This document shows positions 14,998 through 21,813 of a stretch of DNA of 26,894 nt, piece after piece; position 1 is the first letter of the stretch; each line of letters starts with the position of its first letter. The stretch lies in the NCBI GenBank assembly GCA_023412975.1, contig JAEZRB010000262.1:1-26894 (forward strand), written 5' to 3'. Source of the stretch: Bacteroidota bacterium. Its GTDB lineage: Bacteria > Bacteroidota > Bacteroidia > Chitinophagales > Chitinophagaceae. The position numbers were made by a program, and so were the translations under genes. A model generated the notes under the pieces. It did not search any database and was not told the DNA's origin. It saw only the letters and a program-made list of their open reading frames with translations.

Positions 14998-15005
14998 AGT
15001 GTTAA

Positions 15006-15674
15006 TTATTTTGCTTCTTGAAATATTTCAATTAAGATGTCTTCTCGGGTGTCTGGGTTTTGCTCAAGCTTTTTTATCTGAACTTCAGTAACTTTTGTCC
15101 AGCCAAGGTTGTAATCATATAGCCAAATTTCTTTTGAGTTTCGAGACCTTCCAATATGGACAAAACCTTGCTTATTTAATTTGCTGTCGTAATACATCCC
15201 TGATTTAAACTCGAGTTTCTTTACACCTTTTGGAAAACTGTCTTTCAAGGGTGGGCTAACGATTTTCCAATAGTCCTGGTAATATTTTACTTGCTGATCA
15301 AGGTTGATTTCCCTTCCCGTCAAACTCCGATGATAGCTGTCCAGAATTATTCCAGACATATCATCGGGATGAAAAATTCCTTTTTCGTTAAAATATTTTG
15401 ACAACCTTGAACCTTTCCATAATCCCCAATTATTTCGCATCCACGTCCCCAATCCATGATGATATTTTCCTGAAAACTGATCTTCTGTCAAGGATTTGAT
15501 ATGTATTTTAACGCTGTCGACTAAGATTGTATCAAGTTGTCTAAGGCAGTCGTCTAGATTAATTGGGACGTAAATCGAATCGACATTGTTCCTTTTTTCC
15601 AGAGTCCCAGGGTTCTGTTGCCCATAGGAATTTAGGGCCAAGAGAAAAATTGTTATGACAAATAAAGTCTTCAT
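15006..15674 (-). CDS. Secreted DUF6794-domain protein
   Basis: 222 residues. MKTLFVITIFLLALNSYGQQ is a signal peptide with likely cleavage before Gln-Gln. The mature part matches the DUF6794 pattern: IYVPINLDDCLRQLDTILVD, IKSLTEDQFSGKYHHGLGTW, MRNNWGLWKGSRLSKYFNEK and GIFHPDDMSGIILDSYHRSL followed by TGREINLDQQVKYYQDYW. The family has no known biochemical role and is common in Bacteroidota and in accessory regions. About 70 more residues follow (FVHIGRSRNSKEIWLYDYN). The gene ends 9 bp before a canonical-core attC-like site, as in a single-gene cassette. The start is firm because of the signal peptide. Confidence 0.85.
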   Translation of the reverse strand: MKTLFVITIFLLALNSYGQQNPGTLEKRNNVDSIYVPINLDDCLRQLDTILVDSVKIHIKSLTEDQFSGKYHHGLGTWMRNNWGLWKGSRLSKYFNEKGIFHPDDMSGIILDSYHRSLTGREINLDQQVKYYQDYWKIVSPPLKDSFPKGVKKLEFKSGMYYDSKLNKQGFVHIGRSRNSKEIWLYDYNLGWTKVTEVQIKKLEQNPDTREDILIEIFQEAK

Positions 15675-15686
15675 AGCATTGCGTCT

Positions 15687-15880
15687 ACGGTTAACGGTTT
15701 GCTGCTGTGCCGGGATTTTATATTCGTCGCTCCGGAGCTGAAGCCGATTAGAAAACCAAAGTACAAGATATATTCATCTGCTCATCTTTGTTCGTTCTGC
15801 CGAAACTGGTGCTGATAAGCGAAACAAAAGTTGATGCTGCGTTTCTTCTGCCGGCATAGCAGCAAACCGATGTTGGCTGC
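15687..15880 (-). repeat. attC-like site downstream of the 15885 membrane gene
   Basis: The core arms GTTAAC (15690-15695) and GTTGGCTGC (15872-15880) flank long inner arms CGGTTTGCTGCTGTGCCGG and CCGGCATAGCAGCAAACCG, which pair with a single mismatch. This is the best-paired site in the array. The inner arms differ in sequence from other sites, as expected when structure, not sequence, is conserved. The gene stop is 4 bp away. Confidence 0.68.
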
Positions 15881-15884
15881 TGTA

Positions 15885-16370
15885 TTATGGTTTTAAAATT
15901 TTCATTGTCACCAGAATAATCATGACAATTGCTATGACCGCCACAAGAATTGAAGCTCCTATGTGGTTTCTTTTATAGCTATTATAATCCAAAATTATTT
16001 CTCCTGATTTCTCTATTTGATAAACGTCTATGTTTATTTGGTCGTGCGGCATCGGCTTATAAGTAACAGTCACGGTGTCACCTTGCTTTAAATTGTTAAG
16101 CAACGCTGTGTAATCTCTTGAGGGTCTGTAAGCGCCTAAAATATGGCTGTAATTGTCCAACGTAAAGGCAAATATGGGAACATCGCTTGCATATTTTCCA
16201 GTTGTCCGCCTCGTTGTCTCGTAAGCACTTGTTATTTGTCCGGTAATCTTTGCTGCTTTGTCAAGGTTGACTCCGCCGTCAACAAAATACATTTTTCCCG
16301 CTGCTAAAAGCAAGAAACCAGCAACAATAAGTACTGCAATTATTTGAATGATTTTTTTGAATGTTGCCAT
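15885..16370 (-). CDS. Two-span membrane protein, DUF3592-like
   Basis: 161 residues. An N-terminal membrane helix (IIQIIAVLIVAGFLLLAAGK) and a C-terminal one (IGASILVAVIAIVMIILVT) frame an extracytoplasmic domain of about 85 residues. That domain has AKITGQITSAYETTRRTTGK, FAFTLDNYSHILGAYRPSRD and LKQGDTVTVTYKPMPHDQIN; the last segment is the typical GD-V-V-Y-P strand of DUF3592-like proteins. Function is unknown. The next gene on minus (18283) is separated by an IS insertion. Without the IS its neighbour is the AbiGi-like gene, with the attC-like site between them. Confidence 0.68.
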   Translation of the reverse strand: MATFKKIIQIIAVLIVAGFLLLAAGKMYFVDGGVNLDKAAKITGQITSAYETTRRTTGKYASDVPIFAFTLDNYSHILGAYRPSRDYTALLNNLKQGDTVTVTYKPMPHDQINIDVYQIEKSGEIILDYNSYKRNHIGASILVAVIAIVMIILVTMKILKP

Positions 16371-16401
16371 TAAAGGTCTGTCAAATTATAGCAGCCAACG
16401 G

Positions 16402-18148
16402 CAGTCTGTGAAAAAACTGCTGTTGTGAAACAAATATATACACATATTGTGAATAGTCTAAACGGCGTATGTTTTTTGCTTTCATAGTTGTCATGCCATT
16501 CAAACAAGGAACAAACCGCAACCAAACCAGCTTTACCACGCTGGATCAGCAGGTGACAAATGATAACCCAGTACGTATCATTGATGCCTTTGTCGACAAG
16601 CTCGACTTGCAAAAGCTGGGCTTAAGTAATGCAATTCATAAGAGCGAAGGCCGCCCGCCCTTTGCTCCCCAAATATTGCTAAAGCTATACCTGTACGGCT
16701 ATCTTAATAAGATACGCAGCAGCCGTAAACTGCAGCAGGAGTGTTACCGCAATATTGAATTGCGCTGGCTGATGCAGGAGCTTACACCCAATTATCATAC
16801 CATCGCCGATTTCAGAAAAAATAACAGCCATGCCTTAAAAAGTCTTTTCAAGCTCTATGTACAACTCCTGGGTGAGTTGAACCTGCTGGGTAAGCAAACC
16901 ATTGGCGTGGATGGCAGCAAGTTCAGAGCCGTCAATAGCAGCAAGAACAATTATAACCAGCGAAAGATCGAAAAGCACCAGGCTATGATTGAAGAGAAAG
17001 CTGCTAAATATTTAAGGGAGCTGGACGAACTGGACCAGGAGGAGACCGATGAAAGCGGTCCGTCCTACCAAAAAGAAGAAGTTGAAGCCGCTTTACAAAG
17101 ACTGACTGAACGAAAAATAAAGTACGATGACCTGCAGCAACAGTTAGATAATACAGAAGAGAAACAGATCAGCACCACCGATGCAGACAGCCGGGCCATC
17201 ATCATCAATAAAAACATTGTAGAAGTGAGTTATAACACGCAGGCGGCCGTGGATGCAAAACACAACCTGTTTGTTCATGTCCGGGCCACCAATACCAATG
17301 ATGGCAAAGCACTTCACCAGGCTGCTGTACAGGCCAAACAAAACATGAGTTTACAAAGGCAAGACAATCTTGATGTATTGGCCGATAAGGGATACCACAC
17401 CGGTGCGGAACTCCAGATGTGTCATGATAACAACATTGAAACCTATATCGCTTTCAAAGAACAGCCAACTGTAAAACACTTGCAAAATGAATTTTTATCC
17501 ACTCAATTTATTTATAACCAGGAACAGGATAGCTACACCTGTCCGAATGGACAAACATTAACTTCATTGGGTACCTGGCACAATAAAAGAGGTAGTGCCG
17601 GAGAAACAAGCTATCGTTTTAAAACCTACCGCACGGATGGATGCAAGAGCTGTTCATTAAAAAAGCATTGTACCAAACTTAACAAGCGTATCATCCATCG
17701 CAGCGAGTACCAGCATGCTGTTGACCGCAATAATCAAAACATCAGGGAAAACCCTGCTTATTATAAACGCAGGCAAAGCATTTGCGAACATCCTTTCGGC
17801 ACTATCAAACGACAATGGGGCTATACCTATACATTGATGAAAGGACTAGGTAAAGTTGATGGCGAAATGAACCTGATCGGCCTGGTGTATAATATAAAAA
17901 GAACGCTATCCATACTTGGATTTGAAAAATTGATGGAAGCAATTGCAAAATGGAAACCGGATTATGCCCGGATCATTTTTTCTTTTCTACAGCATCAATT
18001 TAACGTGATTTGGCGGCGAATGGTAACATCATTTTTTTTCAGCAAAAAAACTATCGCATTAATAAGGCTTGTTTAAAACAGATGCAATCAATCTGATAAG
18101 CACCTTACGAACGTAAAAAAAGAGGATTTTGAGTTTTTTCACATTCTG
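16402..18148 (+). mobile_element. Complete IS1182-family insertion sequence, 1747 bp
   Basis: Terminal inverted repeats CAGTCTGTGAAAAAACT (16402-16418) and AGTTTTTTCACATTCTG (18132-18148) match at 15 of 17 positions. A 4 bp ACGG direct repeat flanks the element (16398-16401 and 18149-18152). It encodes one full-length DDE transposase with D-D-E residues intact and no frameshift, so it could be active or recently inserted. It lies within the R' arm of an attC-like site, in the plus orientation against the array. Confidence 0.88.
16493..18076 (+). CDS. IS1182-family DDE transposase
   Basis: 527 residues from ATG 16493; an in-frame ATG at 16469 would add eight residues (MFFAFIVV) that look like leader noise. 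The N-terminal DUF772-type domain contains NDNPVRIIDAFVDKLDL, RPPFAPQILLKLYLYGYLNK and LRWLMQELTPNYHTIADFRK. The catalytic triad is visible: D140 (IGVDGSKF), D298 (LADKGYHTG) and E432 (RQSICEHPFGTIKRQWGY). A CxxC/CxxxxC cluster (DGCKSCSLKKHC) lies before the E motif, as in the family. It catalyses cut-and-paste or copy movement of the element ends. The ORF occupies most of the 1747 bp IS and is undamaged. Confidence 0.93.
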   Translation: MPFKQGTNRNQTSFTTLDQQVTNDNPVRIIDAFVDKLDLQKLGLSNAIHKSEGRPPFAPQILLKLYLYGYLNKIRSSRKLQQECYRNIELRWLMQELTPNYHTIADFRKNNSHALKSLFKLYVQLLGELNLLGKQTIGVDGSKFRAVNSSKNNYNQRKIEKHQAMIEEKAAKYLRELDELDQEETDESGPSYQKEEVEAALQRLTERKIKYDDLQQQLDNTEEKQISTTDADSRAIIINKNIVEVSYNTQAAVDAKHNLFVHVRATNTNDGKALHQAAVQAKQNMSLQRQDNLDVLADKGYHTGAELQMCHDNNIETYIAFKEQPTVKHLQNEFLSTQFIYNQEQDSYTCPNGQTLTSLGTWHNKRGSAGETSYRFKTYRTDGCKSCSLKKHCTKLNKRIIHRSEYQHAVDRNNQNIRENPAYYKRRQSICEHPFGTIKRQWGYTYTLMKGLGKVDGEMNLIGLVYNIKRTLSILGFEKLMEAIAKWKPDYARIIFSFLQHQFNVIWRRMVTSFFFSKKTIALIRLV

Positions 18149-18282
18149 ACGGCCAGGGCTTTGCGATGTGGCGATAGTCTGTGTTACTGTCGCCTGGTAA
18201 GTTATTCAACAGTTGACCAATGAACCCACAGCTCAGCCCATATTCTATCCCGCCATAGCGCAAAACCCCTTGTTAGCGGCAG

Positions 18283-19068
18283 TTAAGAGTAGTCAGGTAT
18301 ATGCCGCACAGTATTAATTATAATCTTCGGTTTAGTCAGCGACTCCCCGTATTTCGCTTTCAAAATCTCAATAATTTCCGTCTGCTCATACTCGGTTTCT
18401 ACAACGATAGTGTCAATTTCCTCGCTTAAAAAGTCAATTTTGAGACCTTCAATTGATTTGTTATAGTCCTGTCTTCTGTCAATCTCATTTCCAATCAAGT
18501 AGCGGACATATTCTTTAGCGGTAACTAAATATCTCCATTCTCTTTCAAGTCCAAAAGAATACTGTGGATCGATTTCTTTATTGCCTCTGACGAGCCTGCC
18601 ATCATAATTTTTAGAATGCGAAAATAAATCAATCAGGGTCTTAGCAAACAAATGCTTGTCTCCGAGAAGTCCACCGCGCAAAGAAGACTCAATTTCTTTG
18701 TTAGAAAATTGTTTTAAACGTTCGAACGAACTTATGATTTGATTTGTAAAGTCCGAATTTCGCTCGAGGTATAAAACCGGATTAAGTTTATTTTTAGCTC
18801 CCCAATCTTTCTTTAAGGCGATAGAAAATGTGCCATATGATTTTGTAAGATTAATGCATGTTTCTACATCCATGTTTGAGAATGAAATCATCGGAAACGC
18901 CGCTCTTATTTCTTTTACATTATTAGATAAGACTTCAACGCAATAGCTTGGCCTGAATCCTGTACTTAATATATTTGATAGGTTTTCAAAGGTTTGAGTG
19001 GTATGTATTAGCGGTAGTTCATACCTCATGGGCGGGTAAGTTCTATTTGTATCAATGGAATAGCTCAT
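18283..19068 (-). CDS. AbiGi-like abortive infection family protein
   Basis: 261 residues. The sequence follows the AbiGi pattern: an N-terminal LPLIHTTQTFENLSNILSTG then FRPSYCVE, AAFPMISFSNMDVETCINLT, and the diagnostic SYGTFSIALKKDWGAKNKLN followed by PVLYLERNS (about 78-105); later comes GLEREWRYLVTA (E-x-EWR, about 173-184). Family knowledge: AbiGi is described as the antitoxin-like partner of the AbiGii toxin in the two-gene AbiG phage-resistance system, and related domains (DUF2971) may act alone. No AbiGii-like gene is next to it. It is a cassette between sites 16391-18280 and 19097-19294, so a phage-defence role in an integron-like array is plausible. Confidence 0.72.
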   Translation of the reverse strand: MSYSIDTNRTYPPMRYELPLIHTTQTFENLSNILSTGFRPSYCVEVLSNNVKEIRAAFPMISFSNMDVETCINLTKSYGTFSIALKKDWGAKNKLNPVLYLERNSDFTNQIISSFERLKQFSNKEIESSLRGGLLGDKHLFAKTLIDLFSHSKNYDGRLVRGNKEIDPQYSFGLEREWRYLVTAKEYVRYLIGNEIDRRQDYNKSIEGLKIDFLSEEIDTIVVETEYEQTEIIEILKAKYGESLTKPKIIINTVRHIPDYS

Positions 19069-19096
19069 TTAAAAGGTTTAAGTTCTTAGGTTAATT

Positions 19097-19294
19097 GCCG
19101 CTAACGTCCAGAGATTGGCGAAGTGCCGGAAGTCCGTGTTACTGTCGCTTGGCCTGGTGTTGAGTAAAGATATATCGCTGAGGTTATATTCCAAAGTTCA
19201 TCTGGATTCTGATGTTGAGACTGAAGCTGAGTAGCGATATGCAGCTGAGCATTGATTCTGAAGCCGGCATTTCGCCAAACTCCATGTTAGCGGC
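19097..19294 (-). repeat. attC-like site downstream of the first cassette gene
   Basis: The arms GCCGCTAAC (19097-19105) and GTTAGCGGC (19286-19294) are exact complements. The inner arms TTGGCGAAGTGCCGG and GCCGGCATTTCGCCAA pair with one mismatch. Spacers between outer and inner arms differ in length (about 9 and 7 nt). The 198 bp site shares TGTTACTGTCGCTTGG, AAAGATATATCGCTGAG and AGCGATATGCAGCTGAGC with other sites. The gene's stop lies 4 bp away. It is the best overall example of the family. Confidence 0.7.
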
Positions 19295-19298
19295 AGTT

Positions 19299-19937
19299 TT
19301 AATCCAGACTTTCAAGTTCTCTAACTCTAGACGTTAGTACTTCTAATATCCCGCCTAGACGAATAATGATCCTATCGAAACTAGAAAATATCGAAAAGGA
19401 ATCCATCCACGAAATATCGTAGATGGTCTGCACTAGCTTTAATGCGTCTTGATCACGATGGGCGGCGGCGACATTTCGAATCTCCTTCAGAGCATTAAAA
19501 TGCGACTGTTTGAAAGAGTTAAGATCTGACCGAATCAATTTCAATTGATCTTCGAAAGCCTGACAGTCCGCTAACTTTTTTACCGCCTCTTTCAAGCCTT
19601 TTCCCAATAAATCAAAAAGATCATTCAAAGATTCATAAACCAACACCGCGGCTTGCCTTGCAAACACTCGCTTCTCCCACTCACGTTGTGCATATATCAT
19701 TGACCTAATTATAATCTTTAAGTCGTAACTCAAAACATTCACAAAACAAGCAGTATTCCAAATCACCCTACTCGACTCGAACTTCAAGTCCGTGGCCGCC
19801 CTGACACCCAAACTTAATAATTGCAAAGTGCCCTCTTGCGTAAAAAAGTTTTTTTCAAAACTCTTTTCAAATTCAGCCAACTTCTCCTTTGTCAACAGAG
19901 CTTGGAACTCTCTATCAGTATCTGTAATGTTATACAT
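19299..19937 (-). CDS. Helical protein with HEPN-like R-x5-H motif
   Basis: 212 residues, almost all predicted helix, no signal peptide or membrane segment. The C-terminal half contains NALKEIRNVAAAHRDQDALK, with R154 and H160 spaced like the R-x4-6-H active-site motif of HEPN RNases, and a following acidic stretch. The N-terminal half (EKLAEFEKSFEKNFFTQEGT, LQLLSLGVRAATDLKFESSR, QREWEKRVFARQAAVLVYES) has no family I recognise. A HEPN-type RNase in a defence or toxin role is inference from one motif and helical content. It is the first cassette of the array, next to the outermost core-like site. Confidence 0.5.
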   Translation of the reverse strand: MYNITDTDREFQALLTKEKLAEFEKSFEKNFFTQEGTLQLLSLGVRAATDLKFESSRVIWNTACFVNVLSYDLKIIIRSMIYAQREWEKRVFARQAAVLVYESLNDLFDLLGKGLKEAVKKLADCQAFEDQLKLIRSDLNSFKQSHFNALKEIRNVAAAHRDQDALKLVQTIYDISWMDSFSIFSSFDRIIIRLGGILEVLTSRVRELESLD

Positions 19938-19954
19938 GGTGCTCGTCGAAAATT

Positions 19955-19963
19955 GCCGCTAAC
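19955..19963 (-). repeat. Outer core-like site bordering the array
   Basis: GCCGCTAAC on plus (GTTAGCGGC on minus) stands 18 bp before the start of the first cassette gene and has no second arm nearby. This is where an integron's attI/cassette junction would lie. No integrase gene or promoter is found between it and the WecA-type gene at 20100. Confidence 0.45.
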
Positions 19964-20099
19964 ACTAAGATTACTATATAATCTGACCTATCCAAATTTT
20001 TCAACTGCTTAATACTCATTCGAAATCAATTCGCTTTTTCATATTCCCAGGTAGAGAAATGAATATTAGTGAGTATCATTAAATGGGTTCGATCTATCC

Positions 20100-21218
20100 T
20101 TATCCTCCCTCGCTACCCTGCAGGCTTTCATTCTTGTCATAAGAAAAATAAGCCCCGATCTTTTTGAAGAAAATGGTGACAGCGATCATTAGTCCGACAA
20201 GGATGAGCAGGATCATTTCCTGCCGCAACGATTGGATAAGATACACCTCGATCAGGATAAAGGCATGGACAAAATAAATGACACGCACCGCAAATACATG
20301 GCTGAAACCCTGGTTGGTGAGCAGGTGGTGAATATGTGTTTTATCTGCTTCAAAGGGTGAGCCGCCTTTCCAGATCCGCTTGGCGAACACACGAATGGTA
20401 TCAAACACAGGCACCAGCACAACACCCAACACAAACATCGGCGCAGCGGGTAAGACTGCCGTAGGTGAATCGATATTAAACTTTAACAGGCGAATACAAA
20501 GTACCGCAACCACAAAGCCAATGACCAGTGAGCCGGTATCACCCATAAATATTTTTGCTGGATTGAAATTGAAATATAAAAAGGCAAGTATAGCACCCGC
20601 CAGCGCGAAGGCGATCACAGCCGTGCCGGCGTCACCACTAAGGGTCATAAAAATACCTAGTGTGACTAAACTCATAAAGGAAAGACCACCACAAAGCCCG
20701 TCGATGCCATCGATCAGGTTGAAGGCGTTGGTGATGCCGACAATGGCTAATACAGTCAATGTATACTGTGCCGAAGTTGACAGTTCATAAATGCCAAACA
20801 ATCCATCGAATGAAGTGATCCGGAGGCCGGATAAAGCGATCAGTGTTGCCAGCCCCAGTTGCACGATGAATTTATACTTCGCCGAAAGATCTTTCAGGTC
20901 ATCCATGATGCCCATGGCAAAAAGGGCGATGATGCTGAAAAAGAAACAAACCTGGCGCATATCGTTGTTGAATGGAAACCATAAGACCAGCGCAGCCACC
21001 ATACCTGCAATGATCGCGATGCCACCCATGGTGGGTACGGGGACCCGGTGCAACTTGCGACTATTGGGTACGTCGTGTAGTTGATAGCGATTGATCAGGT
21101 AAATGATGGGAGGAATAGCGAGTAAAGCGACAATGAAAGCAGTGACAAAACAAAGTAGGGCAGGCTTAAATAGATCGAAATGCAGGCCGGCCTGCAAGAA
21201 GAATGTAGAAATTCTCAT
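20100..21218 (-). CDS. WecA/TagO-type undecaprenyl-phosphate glycosyl-1-phosphate transferase
   Basis: 372 residues from ATG 21218; the frame extends to TTG or ATG at 21275, but those 19 residues are charged and precede the first membrane helix. The MraY-superfamily motifs are in order: RKLHRVPVPTMGGIAII, MGIMDDLKDL (catalytic Asp pair), NAFNLIDGIDGLCGG, IFMGDTGSLVIG and the cytoplasmic histidine loop DKTHIHHLL. Ten or eleven hydrophobic helices are visible. Family knowledge: it transfers a sugar-1-phosphate (usually GlcNAc-1-P) from a UDP-sugar to undecaprenyl phosphate at the inner membrane, starting O-antigen, teichoic-acid-like or capsule synthesis. It flanks the array on the right and reads towards it. 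Confidence 0.9.
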   Translation of the reverse strand: MRISTFFLQAGLHFDLFKPALLCFVTAFIVALLAIPPIIYLINRYQLHDVPNSRKLHRVPVPTMGGIAIIAGMVAALVLWFPFNNDMRQVCFFFSIIALFAMGIMDDLKDLSAKYKFIVQLGLATLIALSGLRITSFDGLFGIYELSTSAQYTLTVLAIVGITNAFNLIDGIDGLCGGLSFMSLVTLGIFMTLSGDAGTAVIAFALAGAILAFLYFNFNPAKIFMGDTGSLVIGFVVAVLCIRLLKFNIDSPTAVLPAAPMFVLGVVLVPVFDTIRVFAKRIWKGGSPFEADKTHIHHLLTNQGFSHVFAVRVIYFVHAFILIEVYLIQSLRQEMILLILVGLMIAVTIFFKKIGAYFSYDKNESLQGSEGG

Positions 21219-21474
21219 TAGTATCGGTTTTTCCTGGTTATTGGTTCTCTGCCACAAAAATAGATCGCATTTCAAAAAACCGCAACTTGTTTTTTATTGT
21301 GTAGGTTTTCGATTTTTTTGAACCAGGCAGGTATAGCGTCCTTATACGAATTGCCTACCCGACTCAGAACCGGAGGGGTGCACCTCAACTTTTCGCTTTG
21401 ACTGGTGAAATGATTATTAACCGGCTGTGATGAAAACCTTATTACCTTAATAACCTAAAAGCACAACAGGAAAT

Positions 21475-21517
21475 AACCTTATTCCTTTATTTTTCAGTGG
21501 GATAAGGGAATAAGGTT
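21475..21517. repeat. 15 bp stem hairpin
   Basis: AACCTTATTCCTTTA (21475-21489) pairs with TAAGGGAATAAGGTT (21503-21517) with one mismatch around a 13 nt loop. It is not followed by a U-run typical of rho-independent terminators, so it may be a repeat hairpin or a protein-binding site. It lies 41 bp from the MITE-like element. Confidence 0.5.
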
Positions 21518-21546
21518 GGGTATGGTTCAAAATGACTTTTTACTAG

Positions 21547-21675
21547 AGGTTGTCTCAAAAGTATTCTTTCGCCGGTAAGGCGGGAAGTCGGTAAGAAAAG
21601 ATCAGCTGTAAATCAATACTTCCCGCCTTTGCGTCTTCCCGGCAATTTTACCTTTGATCACTTTTGAGACACCCC
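21547..21675. mobile_element. MITE-like element with GTCTCAAAAGT terminal repeats
   Basis: The ends AGGTTGTCTCAAAAGT (21547-21562) and ACTTTTGAGACACCCC (21660-21675) are near-perfect inverted repeats, flanked by CTAG on both sides (21543-21546 and 21676-21679), which may be a 4 bp target duplication although CTAG is itself palindromic. An inner inverted repeat of GCCGG...GGCGGGAAG and ACTTCCCGCC...CCGGC fills much of the 129 bp. There is no coding capacity. The ends resemble those of many bacterial IS, so movement in trans by a resident transposase is expected. Confidence 0.65.
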
Positions 21676-21813
21676 CTAGTAAATATGGTTAACCTGAGGT
21701 GATTAATGGTTACCAGGATAAATTGATCTGGCGAAAATTTGAGATGTGCCCAACCGGAGCATTCCCGCTCAAAATTTTAATAATCAGTTATTTTTGTTGA
21801 TAAACCCTGTCTT

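Larger units (their letters stand above)
16391..18280 (-). repeat. attC-like site split by IS1182-family element
   Basis: Removing the IS (16402-18148) and one ACGG copy rejoins GCAGCCAAC (16391-16399) with CCAGGGCTTTGCGATGTGGC and the interior (TGTTACTGTCGCCTGG, ACAGCTCAGCCCATATTC), up to CCGCCATAGCGCAAAACCCC and GTTAGCGGC (18272-18280). The restored site is 139 bp with good pairing of CAGGGCTTTGCG-TGTGGCG against CGCCATAGCGCAAAACCC. The AbiGi-like gene stops 2 bp after it. Confidence 0.65.
7377..19963 (-). mobile_element. Integron-like gene cassette array without integrase (CALIN-like)
   Basis: Seventeen or so small genes, all on the minus strand, are separated by long imperfect inverted repeats. 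The outer arms read GCCGCTAAC (or GCxGCCAAC) and GTTAGCGGC (or GTTGGCTGC, GTTAGGCGC), and inner arms pair within each site. In ten cases the stop codon of the upstream gene (minus strand) lies 3-31 nt before the site, as in integron cassettes. The AAC/GTT triplets fit integron R''/R' boxes, and GTTAGGC at 14989 matches the canonical GTTRRRY core exactly; the more common GTTAGCG does not. No tyrosine recombinase of the IntI type lies in the window. The cassette interpretation is inference from architecture and cargo. An alternative is a different family of mobile intergenic repeats. Confidence 0.6.
21219..21813. other. Intergenic region with hairpin and MITE-like element
   Basis: About 595 bp between the divergent WecA-type gene and recG. 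No coding frame was seen. It contains a long stem-loop (21475-21517) and a 129 bp inverted-repeat element (21547-21675). The remaining sequence is A/T-rich, with no convincing promoter. Confidence 0.6.

Noticed and set aside
7377..19963. Reading the repeated sites as a CRISPR array
   Set aside because: Sites are 140-250 bp, palindromic, not evenly spaced, and separated by genes, not short unique spacers.
20380..21084. Plus-strand frames opposite the WecA-type gene
   Set aside because: Antisense shadows of a gene with all catalytic motifs on the minus strand.
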